NCBI GenBank assembly: GCA_007922305.1
Contig: ML677335.1
Coordinates: 22,097,023 to 22,161,022, forward strand
Direction: 5' to 3'
Origin: Dermatemys mawii
Taxonomy: Eukaryota > Chordata > Testudines > Dermatemydidae
DNA length: 64,000 bases
Made by a program: the position numbers and the translations under genes. Position 1 is the stretch's first letter, and each line of letters opens with the position of its first letter. The notes under the pieces were generated by a model, which saw only the letters and a program-made list of their open reading frames with translations, did no database searches and was not told the DNA's origin. Shown piece after piece: positions 62,736 through 64,000 of this stretch.

Positions 62736-62743
62736 GCATAGAG

Positions 62744-63890
62744 CAGTGTAGCTCCCCACTGCAGCAGCCAGGAGGTCGGGGAAGAATAGGTTGGTAAAGG
62801 TCTATCCACCGCCATTGCACCCAGGTCACTCGGGTGGAATAGAAATAAAATGTTCCTCCCTTTCAGCAACCAGAAGTGCAGGGTGGGGGGAAGAAGAGGA
62901 TCCAATTTATTAGAAACACCTACAAGCTACTGAATGATACTAAACATTTAAAAAAAGTGCAGGAGCAGAACCATTGTAGAAGTGCCAGGATCCTCCACTA
63001 TCTGAGCAGCACGGTAGTGGAGAGAAGCTGGCTTTTTACCTAGGCCTCGCCCCTCATCTTTCATACTAGTTTTTGGCTAGTGGTTTAGTCCTGCTTACTA
63101 GGTGTCTGATAAAAACTTTTCTAGCTTTGTGTGTGATTGGATGGAAGTGAGTGGTCTTAAGTGGAGCAGGCCAGAAAGATTGACTGAATAAGCATAGTGA
63201 GAGAGCTTGGAGAGAAGGCCAACAATATAGTGAAGAGAGAGAACACACCCTCTTCACTCCTAACCCCTGCATCCCCCTCCTGCACCCATGTGGGGAAACT
63301 CACCTGCATGCAAGAAGCAGCTGGCATTGCTGCTCACTCCCCCACCCCCTCACTGCTGCTCCTCTGCCCTGCACACCCCTAGGGGCTGTGAGGGAGGAAG
63401 CGAGGAGCAACATCAGGGCTCCCTGCATCCAGGTCATTTTCCCTGCCTGAGCTGCATAAGGAGAGGGCATGAGAGCAGCAGCTCCTGATGCCTCACAGCA
63501 CAGCCCAGGTGAGGAAAGTCATCTGGATGCAGGGAGGGAGCCCTGGATTGTGCACTGGCGGCCGGGGTGGGGTGGGGGGAGTCTGTAGGGGAGATTGTAC
63601 ATGTGAGAGTGTGTGTGTGGGGGTAAAAACAGCTAACAAAACCCAAAGCTGGCCAAAACACCAGCCATGTGCTACTCCCACTAAAAGGGAAGCATCCCAC
63701 TATCTCATATGAACAACCAGAGCTTGAATTAAATTTTTGTATGAAATTGGGGCAAATTTAAAAAGTTTTAAAAATAAAGAACATGAAAAAAATACATTTT
63801 ATTGTCATTATTCATACTAGTTTTGCTAGTCCTTTCCCTCAGGCAGAGGCACAGAGACTAGGATCAGGACCAGCTGTGCCCCCTAAATTC
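62744..63890. other. ANAPC16 intron sequence near the right edge
   Basis: Moderately GC-rich around 63240-63600, including the inverted repeat; AT-rich near 63720-63830. No exon was recognised. Confidence 0.45.
63415..63544. repeat. Imperfect inverted repeat
   Basis: Left arm 63415-63442 (AGGGCTCCCTGCATCCAGGT) pairs with right arm 63513-63544, whose complement is AGGGCTCCCTCCCTGCATCC followed by AGATGACTTTCC. The loop is about 70 bp. Possibly a MITE core. Confidence 0.65.
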
Positions 63891-64000
63891 ATCCCTCCCA
63901 GACCAAACCCCCTGAACTGGACCAGACCCACATCCCTCCCCAAATAAAACTGAACCAGACCCACATCCCTCCCCAGACCAAACCCCCTGAACTGAACCAG
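63891..64000 (+). repeat. Tandem repeat running off the window end
   Basis: ACCAGACCCACATCCCTCCC and AGACCAAACCCCCTGAACTG blocks alternate with units of roughly 33-41 bp. The array continues past 64000. Confidence 0.8.

Noticed and set aside
55638..64000. Upstream coding exon of ANAPC16
   Set aside because: No segment encoding the expected N-terminal part next to a phase-1 donor was found; it is probably beyond 64000.

Overview
This is vertebrate nuclear DNA, almost certainly from a reptile and most likely a turtle. The evidence is single-copy amniote gene exons set in long non-coding sequence, CR1 LINE copies whose 3' ends carry a TTCTTATG-type terminus, a full-length PIF/Harbinger transposon with MYB/SANT and transposase genes, Penelope-like retroelements and many hAT and mariner-type MITEs. 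A crocodilian cannot be excluded from sequence alone. Nothing bacterial, plasmid or phage is present. Most open frames of 60-150 codons in the window are chance frames in repeats or GC-rich DNA.

Two host genes are recognised, both on the minus strand. DDIT4 (REDD1/RTP801), the stress-induced mTORC1 inhibitor, is complete: TATA box near 30.37 kb, non-coding exon 1, ATG at 29980, stop at 28813, poly(A) signal at 27917-27922. ANAPC16, a small subunit of the anaphase-promoting complex, is represented by its last two coding exons (55563-55637 and 54045-54160); the rest lies beyond 64 kb. From memory, human chromosome 10 also has ANAPC16 followed by DDIT4 in the same orientation, so this looks like conserved synteny. 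The two genes have unrelated cellular roles.

Layout: 1-27.9 kb is intergenic DNA downstream of DDIT4, with LTR-like repeats (about 1-450, 16.97-17.49, 21.50-22.76 and 22.8-23.7 kb), a Penelope copy interrupted by a 10-N gap (11.36-12.18 kb), CR1 pieces, a hAT element nested in CR1 (18.13-19.09 kb) and a Tigger-like element nested in another MITE (23.99-25.03 kb). 27.9-30.35 kb is DDIT4, followed upstream by its CpG island and possible stress-response sites. 33.22-33.93 kb is a second hAT copy with a perfect 8-bp target duplication. 38.24-38.97 kb is a CpG island with no recognised gene. 41.1-43.8 kb is CR1 debris. 44.676-49.003 kb is the Harbinger transposon: its MYB-like gene can be modelled as an uninterrupted three-exon frame, while its transposase has two frameshifts. 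53.3-64 kb is the 3' part of ANAPC16, whose intron carries a Penelope element with 399-bp inverted arms and a 2-kb CR1 with most of its reverse transcriptase.

All statements come from reading the sequence and general knowledge of the families. No database search or alignment was run. Gene models rest on splice-site and frame consistency plus recalled protein similarity.
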